A stretch of DNA of 64,000 nt from Niebla homalea (Eukaryota; Ascomycota; Lecanoromycetes; Lecanorales; Ramalinaceae), in the NCBI GenBank assembly GCA_019925105.1, contig JAHGAU010000010.1, positions 930,001 to 994,000 of the forward strand, in the 5' to 3' direction. This document shows, piece by piece, positions 48,501 to 64,000 of the stretch. The position numbers and the translations under genes are program-made. The first letter of the stretch is position 1. Each line of letters starts with the position of its first letter. The notes under the pieces are model-generated. The model saw only the letters and a list, made by a program, of their open reading frames with translations, made no database searches and had not been told where the DNA came from.

Positions 48501-51321
48501 ATATAGTCTAACGGTTTAAGGAGTTTAAAGTTAGGTATAAATGATTCCCGGATCGAAAAATTAAACGCCTTTAGGCCGATAATAGGGGTAAATATACGTT
48601 TAAGGCCTTCTTAAATTATTTAAAACAATATAGGATTATCTTTAAGGTAATAGTACGGGAAAGCCTTAAGGAAAATCCAGTTAATAAAAGGATTAATCAG
48701 GAGATTAATAAGAAAACCAGGGTTATATAAATAATAAAGGGTATACCTAAAAGCTTTTAACCGGAGTTAGTTTAAACGGTAAATTATATAATTATATAAA
48801 TACCATATATACGGCTTAAAAGGGTAATATTATATTAAGCCTAATATAATAAGAAACCGGACGTATCCTATATATAAACTTTAAGGTTAATCGTATATAT
48901 AAGAATAATAAGATACCGTACTAAGCTTAATAATAAGTTAAAACCATATATCTTAATAGGTTTTAATAAAGGTTTTAATAAATACTTTAAGGTAATTAAT
49001 CTACGGGTAAAACGGTTTAATCTTATAATAAAGAACGTATACGATATATATATTAAAGAAAGACGGGTAATACCGTTAAATAATTCGGATTATAATAAAT
49101 TAATTAGCCGGATTAAAAAGCTTAAAAGGGTAAAAAGGCCTTAATAAGACCTTAATTTAAAAGAGAAGTTTAGGAATTATGGTCTAATTAAAACGGATAT
49201 TATAAATATAGGCTTTACCGTTACCAAGCGACCTATACGTCCGGCTATAGTCCCTACTTAATGAATAACTTCACCGGATCCTTTAAGCTTAACGGCTAAA
49301 GACCTAAAGATTAATTATAATTAAGGGCAAAAATAATAAATTAAGAACTTAATTAAAAATAATTCCGGCCTTATATTTCTTAATAAACCGCGTAATATAT
49401 TATTAGATTTATTCTTTTTCTCGGCTTTATTAATTTATAATAAGAATAAACCGTTATACTTTTTAGCCTTAATATCCCTTAAAACGGCCCCGGAATTAAT
49501 TAAACTTAAAACCTATAAAGAAATTATAATAAATAAATATACCCGGATAAATTAAAAGTTAACGGAAGGTAATAAATATAGTTCCCTTAAAAAGAATAAT
49601 ACTTAAGTCTTAATTACGTAAAGTTAAATCCCCGCTAATATAACGATATTATAAGGACGATAGGTTTATACCCTTAAATATAAAGTTAATAATAATATAA
49701 TTCGCTATAAGGCCCGGTGGATAATATGTGGTTTTAAATAATAAGAAGGTATTAATTATAATAAAACGTTTACCTTGGTAATAAAACCTATAAGCTATAA
49801 GGTTCTCTTTACCTTTATAATAGTTAATAATTAGGATTTAAAGTAAATAAACGTTAAGATAACGTTCTTTTACGGTTTTATTAAGGAAGAAATATATATA
49901 GAATAATTAAAAGGATAAGAAAATATTAATAAAGATAATAAAAAGCTTTATTATAAGCTTAAAAAGGGCTTATATAAACTGAAATAATTATTATAACTAT
50001 AATATAACCGGTTCTAGGAATTTATAGCTATATAAGGCTTCAAATTTATCCATACGGATTATTACGTATTCTTTTACCTTAAAACCGGTACGATTATAAT
50101 TATTTATATAGATAACGTCTTAATAACCGGCCCGTCTAAATAAGGGATTTAAGACTTAAAGGTTATATTTAATAAGGAATTCCGTATATTTAATTTAAGT
50201 TTAATAAGTTATTACTTAAATATTATTATTACTTAAAATCAATAAAACCGAATAATTTATCTTAATTAAAAAGCTTATATTAAAAAAATAATATAAGATT
50301 ACAATTAATAAAAAGCTTACCCGATATATATACTTATATAAATTAATTTCAGGCCGGAACCGTTATTTAAAAGTTATTAAGTAAAGCCGGAGTTTAAATA
50401 GTAATATTAATCGGCCGTAAGTTTATTAATATATATTATACTTAATATATAACCGGATATAGTTTATACGGTAATAATTATTAGCCGGTATTCTGTAAAT
50501 CCGTTTTATTAATATTGGTTATATATAAGGTAAATTATACGTTATTTACGGACTATTATATACTTCTAGTTAATATATAAGGGTAAGTTTAGGGCTCTTA
50601 ATAAATATATTAACTCCGATTTTGCGGCCGATTCTACCCGTAAGTTAACTTTAAATTATTTTCTTAACGTTAAGAATATATTAATTTATTAATCTTTAAA
50701 AAGGTAACCGATTATAGCGTTATTTACCTATAAAGCCGAATATACGGGATAAACGTAAATTATTAAGGAAGCTATCTAATTAAAGGATTTATTAAGGTAA
50801 ATATAACCCGATAAAGCTAGATATATACCTATTATTACGATCTATAATAATAATTAAAAAACTATCGCACTGGCTAAAAACCCGATATATTACATAAGGA
50901 TAAAGTATATAAGTATTTAACTATATTAACTACGGGAATAACTTAAGGCTGGCACCGTAGATTTCAAGTATATTTATATTATAAAGCAGGTTATTAACGG
51001 GTTAATAAAGGCCCTATTTATTAAAACCTTTATATAGTTTAAACGGGCTTTAAGCCTTAAGGAATTATTGCATCAATAATTTAAGGACCATATACTTATT
51101 AACGGCGGACCTAATAATAAGCCGGGTGATAAATAATAAATAGTAACTATATAGGGGAATAAGTTACTCCATAACCAGGGGAGCTAGCTACTTAATAACC
51201 AGGGAAGCTACATAGCAAATACGGTAACTAGACTTTCATACAAAAGGACATAACGTTAAGGCTATAAAGGAGTTATTTAGTAACTAAGATTTATAGGCTA
51301 TATACGAAGTTCGAAGGGGAG
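45588..51321 (+). pseudogene. Copia-B1 Gag-Pol remnant
   Basis: The plus-strand frame is followed through RIP stops. The integrase core lies at about 48370-48760: LIYMDLLGII-type start, ADNRGKYTFKAF and an ENPVNKRINQEINKK stretch where the catalytic glutamate region lies. A conserved C-terminal block with SYI, LKPYILIGF and KNVYDIYI follows at about 48860-49060. The reverse transcriptase is at about 49710-50290 (ARWIICGFK, INVKITFFYG, IYIDNVLITGPSK, with YxDD now YIDN near 50105-50130). RNase H is at about 50690-51080. Gag (about 45700-47700) is assumed by position. The order integrase then reverse transcriptase is the Copia order. Confidence 0.87.
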
Positions 51322-51483
51322 TATTAAATATATAGGATTATTACTTAGGAGATTATATAACGCGGATCAGATTAAATAAAACGGACGTACTAAACCTAAG
51401 TAGGATAGCGGCATATAGCCTTATATATAGTCTCACCTTATATATAGTAATAATCAAGTAACTTACACCTCTCAACTTCAACA
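51322..51483 (+). repeat. 3' LTR of Copia-B1
   Basis: 162 bp, starting TATTAAATATATAGG (TG to TA) and ending CTCAACTTCAACA. Confidence 0.9.
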
Positions 51484-51488
51484 AATAA

Positions 51489-51949
51489 TAGCTTAAATTA
51501 AATAGTTAACTTAATTAAAAAACTAAATATACGCGATAATAAACTTTATAAGTTATTTTAATCGCCTTAATAATAAATAAACGTTTCCCTTTATTCTTTA
51601 AGAATATTAACGCGTTTATTAAGGATCCGCCGATTTAACGGCCTTATAAATATTATTATACCCTTATAGTATACGTGTAGATCAGTATATAGGGTTACTA
51701 TACCTTACGGTCTGCGTATAAATAATGGTTTCAGGCTAAATGGCGTCCCAGCCTTCTTATTTTCCGTCTTAGCTTCCTTATTTTCGGGTAATTAAGGCCT
51801 AAATCAATAGGACTATTAAGCAATTATAGTAGTTATAATAATAATAAGAGCCGTTACGATATTAGCGGAGCGATAATACGGCTTTTAAGGTGTCTAAGCT
51901 ATCGTTATTAAGGCTTATTAATTGCTAAGCGCAGTAGTAAGTATATAAA
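51489..51949 (-). pseudogene. Copia-A1 5' internal region, part 2 (leader side)
   Basis: Aligns inversely with A2 at about 57580-58040 (shared blocks such as ccgtcttagcttcc). Probably untranslated leader and start of gag. Confidence 0.65.
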
Positions 51950-51963
51950 CCAGGCTTATAACC
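51950..51963 (-). other. Primer-binding site of Copia-A1
   Basis: The minus strand reads GGTTATAAGCCTGG directly after the 5' LTR, the same initiator-Met type as in A2 and B1. Confidence 0.68.
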
Positions 51964-52104
51964 TGTTAAAATGGTAGGGTATAACTTACTTAATTAAGTA
52001 AGTGCTATATAAGGTGCTAAGCAATATCTATCTATGAGAAGTCCAGGAAGTAGGCTAGCGCCCTTTGGTAATAGCCGAGGTCTTTGCCTTCTGCACTTCT
52101 GACA
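51964..52104 (-). repeat. 5' LTR of Copia-A1
   Basis: 141 bp, paired with 38457-38597. It ends CTTCTGACA on the plus strand and is followed by the target duplicate TAAAA. Confidence 0.9.
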
Positions 52105-52109
52105 TAAAA

Positions 52110-55100
52110 TTAACCTATAAATAAAGTCGGCCGTAGAATTAAAATTAGTATACCTGTTAAGAACTTTAAGCTTACCCTTATATATTAATTAAAAGTATAT
52201 AATAGTCCGTAAATAATATATAATTTACCTTATATATAATTAATATTAATAAAACGGATTTACGGAATACCGGTTAATAACTACCACTATATAAATTATA
52301 TTTAATTATAAACTTACGGTTAATTAATATTATTATCTGAACTCTAACTTTATTTAATAACCCTTAAGTAACGGTTCCGGTTTAAAATTAACTTATATAG
52401 GTATATACGTTAAATAAGTTTTTTATTAGTTATAATCTTATATTACCCTTTTAATATAAGCTTTTTAATTAAAACGGATCGTTTAATTTTATTAATTTTA
52501 CGTAATAATAATATTTAAGTAATAACTTATTAAATTTAAATTAAATATACGGAATTCTTAATTAAATACGGCCTTTAAGTCTTAAATCCCTTACTTAAAC
52601 GGATTAATTATTAAGACGTTATTTATATATATAGCTATAATTATATTAATTTTAAGGTAAAAGAATATATAATAATCCGTATAAATAAATTTAAAACTTT
52701 ATATAGTTATAAACTCCTAGAAACGATTATATTATAATTATAATAATTACTTTAACCCTATAGGCCCTTTTTAAGTTTATAATAAAGCTTTTTACCGTCC
52801 TTATTAATCTTTTCTTATCCTTTTAATTATTCTATATATATTTCTTCCTTAATAAGACCGTAAAGGAACGTTATTTTAATATTTATTTACTTTAAATCTT
52901 AATTATTAACCGCTATAAGAATAAAGAGAACCTTATAGCTTATAAGTTTTATTATTAAGGTAATTATCTTATTATAATTAATATTTTTATATTATTTAAA
53001 ACTATATATTACTTACCGGGCCTTATAGTAAATTATATTATTATTAGCTTTACGTTTAAAAATATAAATTTACCGTTTTTATAATATCGTTATACCGGTA
53101 AGGATTTAATTTTATGTAATTGAAATTTAAATATTATTCTTTTTAAGAAAACCGTATTTATTATTTTCCGTTAATTCTTAATTTATCCGGGTATATTTAT
53201 TTATTATAACTTCTTTATAAGTTTTAAGCTTAATAAGTTCCGGGGTTATTTTAAAGGATATTAAAATTAAAGGGTATAACGGTTTATCCTTATTACGGGT
53301 TAATAAAACCGAAAAAAAGAATGGATTTATTAATATATTACGCGGTTTATCCGGAAATATAAGGCCGGGGTTATTTTTAATTAAATTTTCAATTTATTAT
53401 TTTTACTTTTAATTATAATTAATTTTTAAGTTTTTAATTATTAAGCTTAAGGAATCCAATAAAGTTATTTATTAAATAAAGATTATAACCGGACGTATAG
53501 GTTACTTAATAAAGGTAAAACCTATATTAATAATATCCGTCTTAATTAAACCGTAATTCCTAAATTTCTCTTTTAAATTAAGGTTTTATTAAAGTTTTTT
53601 TACCTTCTTAAGTTCTTAAATTTAGTTAATAAGCTCCTTATGATCCGAATTATTTAACGGTATAACCCGTTTTTCCTTAATATATATATTATATACGTTC
53701 TTTATTATAAAGTTAAACCGTTTTACCCGTAAATTAATTACCTTAAAGTATTTATTAATCCCTTTATTAAAATCTACGTATACGATTAACCCTAAAATCC
53801 GTATATAGGATATGTCCGGTTTTTTATTATATTAAATTTAACATAATATTACCCTTTTAAGTTATATATATAATATCCGTATAATTATATAATTTATTAT
53901 TTAAATTAATTCCGGTTAAAAGCTTTTAAGTATACCTTCCGTTATCCGTATAACCTTAATCTTTTTATTAATCTTTTAATTAATTTTTTTATTAATTAAA
54001 TTTTATTTAAAACTTTTATATATTATTATTTTAAAAATAATTATATATTTTTTTAAGTAATTTAAGAAAGCCTTAAATATATATTTACTTCCGTTATTAA
54101 TTTAAAAACGTTTAATCTTTTAATCCGGAAGTTATTTATATTTAACTTTAAACTCTTTTAACCGTTAAATTATATCTGATTTATATATTAATAAGTAAAC
54201 CTTTAATATTATAATTTTATTATTATAAAAGGTTATATAATATGTTATTCCGTTATATTTTTAAGGATTAATTATCTTTAAAAAATCCGTATAAATAAAC
54301 TTTAACGGGTTTTCTATAAATTTAAAATATCTTTTATATAATTAAAAATATAACCGTCCGGTAATATAATACGTATAATAAGCGTTTTTAGTTTTATTAT
54401 TATTATAATATTTACGTTTAAGATTTATTTTAATTAATATATTTATTAATTAAAATAATTTTTAAGCTCTAAGGTAACTTATATATATATATTAAGTAAA
54501 TATAGCCGAAAATACGTTAAACGTTATAATAATAAGGGTAAATTCTTATAAATTAACTATAAATAAACCATTTTATTTACTATAAGTAAACTTTTTCTAA
54601 CTATATATTACCGTTTAAACCGTCCGTATTATATTAAGTTAAGCTTTATAATCTAGAAGTTACGTTTTAAATATAAAATTAATTAAGTTCCTTAAGGAAT
54701 ATATTATATCCGTAAATTTTACCTTAATAAGTTTATTATTTACCCTATATATTATATAAGTAATATTTATATCCTTTATATAATTTGTTCTTATTAACTT
54801 AAGCCTTAAAGATAAGGATTAATAAAGTCTTAATTTCCTTTAAAAGAATTTTTTCTTATAAAAAATATATTAATTATAATTATTATTAAGGATTATTAAC
54901 TTTTATAGCTTTTTAAAATAACCAATATTATTATTATTAATTATTATATATACGTTAATAAGTAAAAGTCAATTATTAAAAAATTTATAAATATAATAAT
55001 CTTTTTAATAATCTTAAGCTTCTTAATATAGAACTTTATAAACTTCTTTTTAAGATAAAGATTTTAATATTTATCCTTAATATACTTATTATTACGCCCC

Positions 55101-57095
55101 TTTTAAATATAATATTAATAAATAAGCTTTTCCCGGGTCTTATTAAAGGTCCTTTTATTATAACCCTTTAATATATTTTTATAAGTTTATATTAAAACGT
55201 TTAATTACTAAATAGCTATTTAAACTTCCTTATTATAGGCCTTTTATATAATATCGTAAAATTTAAGGGTATTTAAACCTTATTATACCGCCGTTTAAGT
55301 AGATATTAAGTATTATATTTATTATAACTTTTTTAATTTATTTAAAGATATTTAAATAATAAAATAATCCAGGATAATTAAAAAGCTATTAATTATTTTA
55401 ATTTTAATATAAACTTTTTAATAGCGGTTATTATACTTATCGATTATTATATCCGGGGTCTTTTATAGGCTTATAAGTTCCTATATAAGCTTTATATATA
55501 GCCCGGACCCTTATAACTTATATTAATCCTTAAGTTATTCTTAGATTATATCCGGGCTTTTTATAATATCGATTAAATATTTAATATTAATATTATAACG
55601 GTTCTTTAAGGTTATATATACTTTAAAGGTATTTTTTCTTTTAACTTTTAAAGGTTATTAATTGTTATTTAATCCTTTATTTATTAACTTTATAATATTT
55701 ATTACCGTTAATTTATTAATAAAGGGATTAAGTTTAAAAAAACCCCCTTATAATAGAGTTTTTCTTAATTATTATCGTTAATAGAGTATACGGAAGACGG
55801 TATTAATAAGATATTAATTACACTATAATTATTAATAATATTTAAGTTTAAGTTTAATAACGTTTAATACTTTAAAGATTTATTATTTAAGGGTAAAAAG
55901 TAACTTACGTTAAATAACGGTATTTAATTTTTAACGTTTATATCCAGCCTAAAAATAATAGTATTTAATGGATTAATTAAGGGTTCCTTAAACGTTTTTA
56001 AACCGAAGTTATTATACGATTTTAACGTTTACGGTAATAAATAATCCCTATTTTTAACTTAATTTTTATTAATTAAATTAAGACGATTTTCTTTCCTTAA
56101 ATCTTTAAATATAAAGGGAAAAAAAGGTATTTTATATATAATAATATTAATAAATAATAAAGTTTAAATATTATATTTTATATGGGATTATTATATACTT
56201 TAAAGTAATAAATAATATAAAGCCTTATTAATTAAAGTATTTTTTATTCCGGTTAAGTTTACAATAGAACTTTATAACGTATTATAGCGTTATATATATA
56301 TCCTTAAGATTATTATCCCTTTTTACTTAAAGGCTTTTAATCTTTATAATTAAAGCATTTAAGTTTATTTTAATTATTTTACTTTAACTTAAAGGCTTTA
56401 ATCTTTACGATCTATAATAAATAAGCTTGTTTTAAGTTTAATTATTTATTAAAGAATTTAATAATTAATTCTTAACCCTTTCTTTTTAAGGATTAATCCT
56501 TATTTTAAAAGGTTTAACTATTAATTATTTATTCCGTCCCGTATTTACTTTTTAAAATTAAAATAAATAATTTTAAATCGTAATATGCTTAAATCCAAAT
56601 AATCTATCTTTAATTAATCTTAAAAAACTTAATTTTAATATAATTTTTAAAGCTTTAAACTCGGTAAAGTTCTATAATATATTTAATATTTATTTAACGT
56701 CTTAAATTTTTTATTTAAACCCCAGTTAAGACTTTACGTATATAAATTAACCTTAAAAGCTTTACGTTTTAACTCCGTTAATTTAATACCGGATTAACTT
56801 TCCGGCGTATAGGCGTTTACGGCCCTTAATAAGGCTAAGAAATAACGGTCTATATATTCTCGTTAATAAAATGTCCTTTTTCCTTAATTTAAAAATATAA
56901 ATAATTAAGTAGGCTTCTTTATTTATGGCCGTAATATTATACGCCTGGTTAAATCGATTTTTAATAATATAATTTACGTATAAGTATTATTTACGGGTAT
57001 ATTTTATATTATAAGTTTATTACCGTTTATAAATTAAATTAAACATTAAGAAGACGTTATTTAAGTATTTAAACGTATAATCCAGGCTTATAATT
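52110..57095 (-). pseudogene. Copia-B2 Gag-Pol remnant, main part
   Basis: The reverse complement of B1 about 45574-50600. The polymerase active-site region lies near 52615-52640, the reverse-transcriptase start at about 53000-53060, and the integrase at about 53800-54450. All frames are closed by RIP stops. The inferred primer site is at 57082-57095 (CCAGGCTTATAATT on the plus strand). Confidence 0.8.
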
Positions 57096-57257
57096 TATTA
57101 AAGTTAAGAGATATAAGTTCCTTAATTATTATTATATATAAAGTGAAACTATATATAAGGTTATATACCGCTATCCCACTTAAGTCTAATACGTCCGCTT
57201 TATTTAATCTGATCCGCGTTACGTGATCTCCTAAGTGGCGATCCTGCACATTCAACA
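57096..57257 (-). repeat. 5' LTR of Copia-B2
   Basis: 162 bp. The right part (about 57180-57257) is nearly clean, ending GATCCTGCACATTCAACA on the plus strand. Confidence 0.9.
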
Positions 57258-57429
57258 ATATATATATTAAAATAATAGCGTTATAACAGCGTTAAAAATA
57301 CTTATAGGGATATAACGGTTAAAATATAGTTTATTATAATATTTACGATAAAATACGGGGCCCCGCCGGTACAAAATTTTATCCTATAAGAATTAAATTA
57401 AATAAAACGTTATTATATATATTATATAT
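57258..57429. other. Short AT-rich gap between Copia-B2 and Copia-A2
   Basis: 172 bp including both target duplicates (ATATA and TATAT) and a small GC patch (ggggccccgccgg). Nothing recognised. Confidence 0.6.
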
Positions 57430-57564
57430 TGTTAGAAGTGCAGAAGGCAGAGACCTCGGCTATTACCAAAAGGGAACTAGCGTACTTCCACTTCTTATAG
57501 ATAGATATCGCTTAGTACCTTATATAGTATTTAATTAAGTAAGTTATATTTTATTATTTCAACA
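57430..57564 (+). repeat. 5' LTR of Copia-A2
   Basis: 135 bp, six bases shorter than the A1 LTRs. The left half is clean and the right half RIP-altered. Confidence 0.9.
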
Positions 57565-57578
57565 GGTTATAAGCCCGG
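57565..57578 (+). other. Primer-binding site of Copia-A2
   Basis: GGTTATAAGCCCGG immediately follows the 5' LTR. Its complement differs from the initiator-Met tRNA anticodon arm (GGGCTCATAACC) by a single CA-to-TA change. Confidence 0.75.
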
Positions 57579-63592
<6,014 letters not shown>

Positions 63593-63727
63593 TATTAGAA
63601 GTATAGAAAGCAGAGACCTCGGCTATTACCAAAAGGGAACTAGCGTACTTCCACTTCTCATAAATAGATATCGCTCAGCACCTTACATAGTACTCAACTA
63701 AGCAAGTTACACCCTACCATTTCAACA
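63593..63727 (+). repeat. 3' LTR of Copia-A2
   Basis: 135 bp. The start TATTAGAAGTATAG shows G-to-A changes and the rest is clean. Confidence 0.9.
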
Positions 63728-63732
63728 TATAT

Positions 63733-64000
63733 ATTATATTTATATTTACGTTAATAGCGTATTATTATATATACGTTATATTACTTAAAGATTAAAGTAA
63801 ACTTATATATTTTATTAGTAAATAAAAATAAGCGGACGTTTAACGTAAATAAAATGTTTATATAATGTTAACGTTATATATTATAACAATAATATAAATA
63901 ATAAGGATATATAACTATATGTATATTAGCTTTTAAATTCTGGTATATACCCTTAATATATTATACTTATAAAAGTAATTAAAACTAATTAAAAAAAAGA
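63733..64000. other. AT-rich flank at the right edge
   Basis: Continuation of the DNA into which Copia-A2 inserted. No feature recognised. Confidence 0.5.

Larger units (their letters stand above)
45412..51483 (+). mobile_element. Ty1/Copia element B1, full length
   Basis: 6072 bp with 162-bp LTRs (45412-45573 and 51322-51483) and a perfect duplication AATAA (45407-45411 and 51484-51488). The purine tract gaaggggag precedes the 3' LTR. The primer site AATTATAAGCCCGG follows the 5' LTR at 45574-45587. It is inserted in Copia-A1, opposite to it in orientation. Confidence 0.94.

Overview
The window looks like a subtelomere-like or AT-isochore block from a filamentous ascomycete (Pezizomycotina). 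Most of it is extremely AT-rich and full of stop codons. Wherever an old coding frame can still be followed, the changes are C to T or G to A, typically CAA or CAG to TAA or TAG, TGG to TAA and YxDD to YxNN. That is the signature of repeat-induced point mutation (RIP). There are no bacterial-style operons, rRNA genes, standard tRNA genes or CRISPR arrays. I found no gene that looks intact. The few open frames in the AT-rich part are by-products of base composition.

Left end (1-6530). A 135-bp tandem array on the minus strand (1-1043) is the remnant of a tetratricopeptide-repeat protein. Its RIP damage fades from left to right. About 2.1 kb of ordinary-composition DNA follows (1044-3159). A plus-strand NLR-like pseudogene then starts at 3160, with a PNP_UDP nucleoside-phosphorylase domain (3160-4110) and an NB-ARC domain (4608-5204). 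These are the only host-type genes recognised.

Middle (6531-37640). This part is a patchwork of dead transposable elements. It holds two copies of a ~730-bp SINE-like element with 13-14 bp target-site duplications (TSDs), and a complete Ty3/Gypsy chromovirus (12317-19741, TSD ATGAC). It also holds a DNA-transposon transposase relic (about 20750-24558) and two more Gypsy pol relics (about 26200-30060 and 31980-36070). A 1.0-kb TRIM-like element with tRNA-type A/B boxes lies at 30200-31204. The second Gypsy relic was broken by a MITE, by a short LTR-like insert and by a non-autonomous LTR element that itself carries a second MITE. Two solo LTRs with perfect TSDs lie at 36234-36411 and 37419-37573.

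Right end (37643-63727). This is a nest of Ty1/Copia elements. Copia-B2 (minus, 37643-57257) was split by Copia-A1 (minus, 38457-52104). A1 was in turn split by a TRIM (43361-44412) and by Copia-B1 (plus, 45412-51483). Copia-A2 (plus, 57430-63727) sits beside the nest. All boundaries have matching LTR lengths and TSDs, so the order of insertion can be read directly. Families A and B share a primer-binding site that matches the initiator-Met tRNA anticodon arm apart from RIP-type changes. A trinucleotide repeat at the same place in A2 and A1 has 44 and 127 units respectively.
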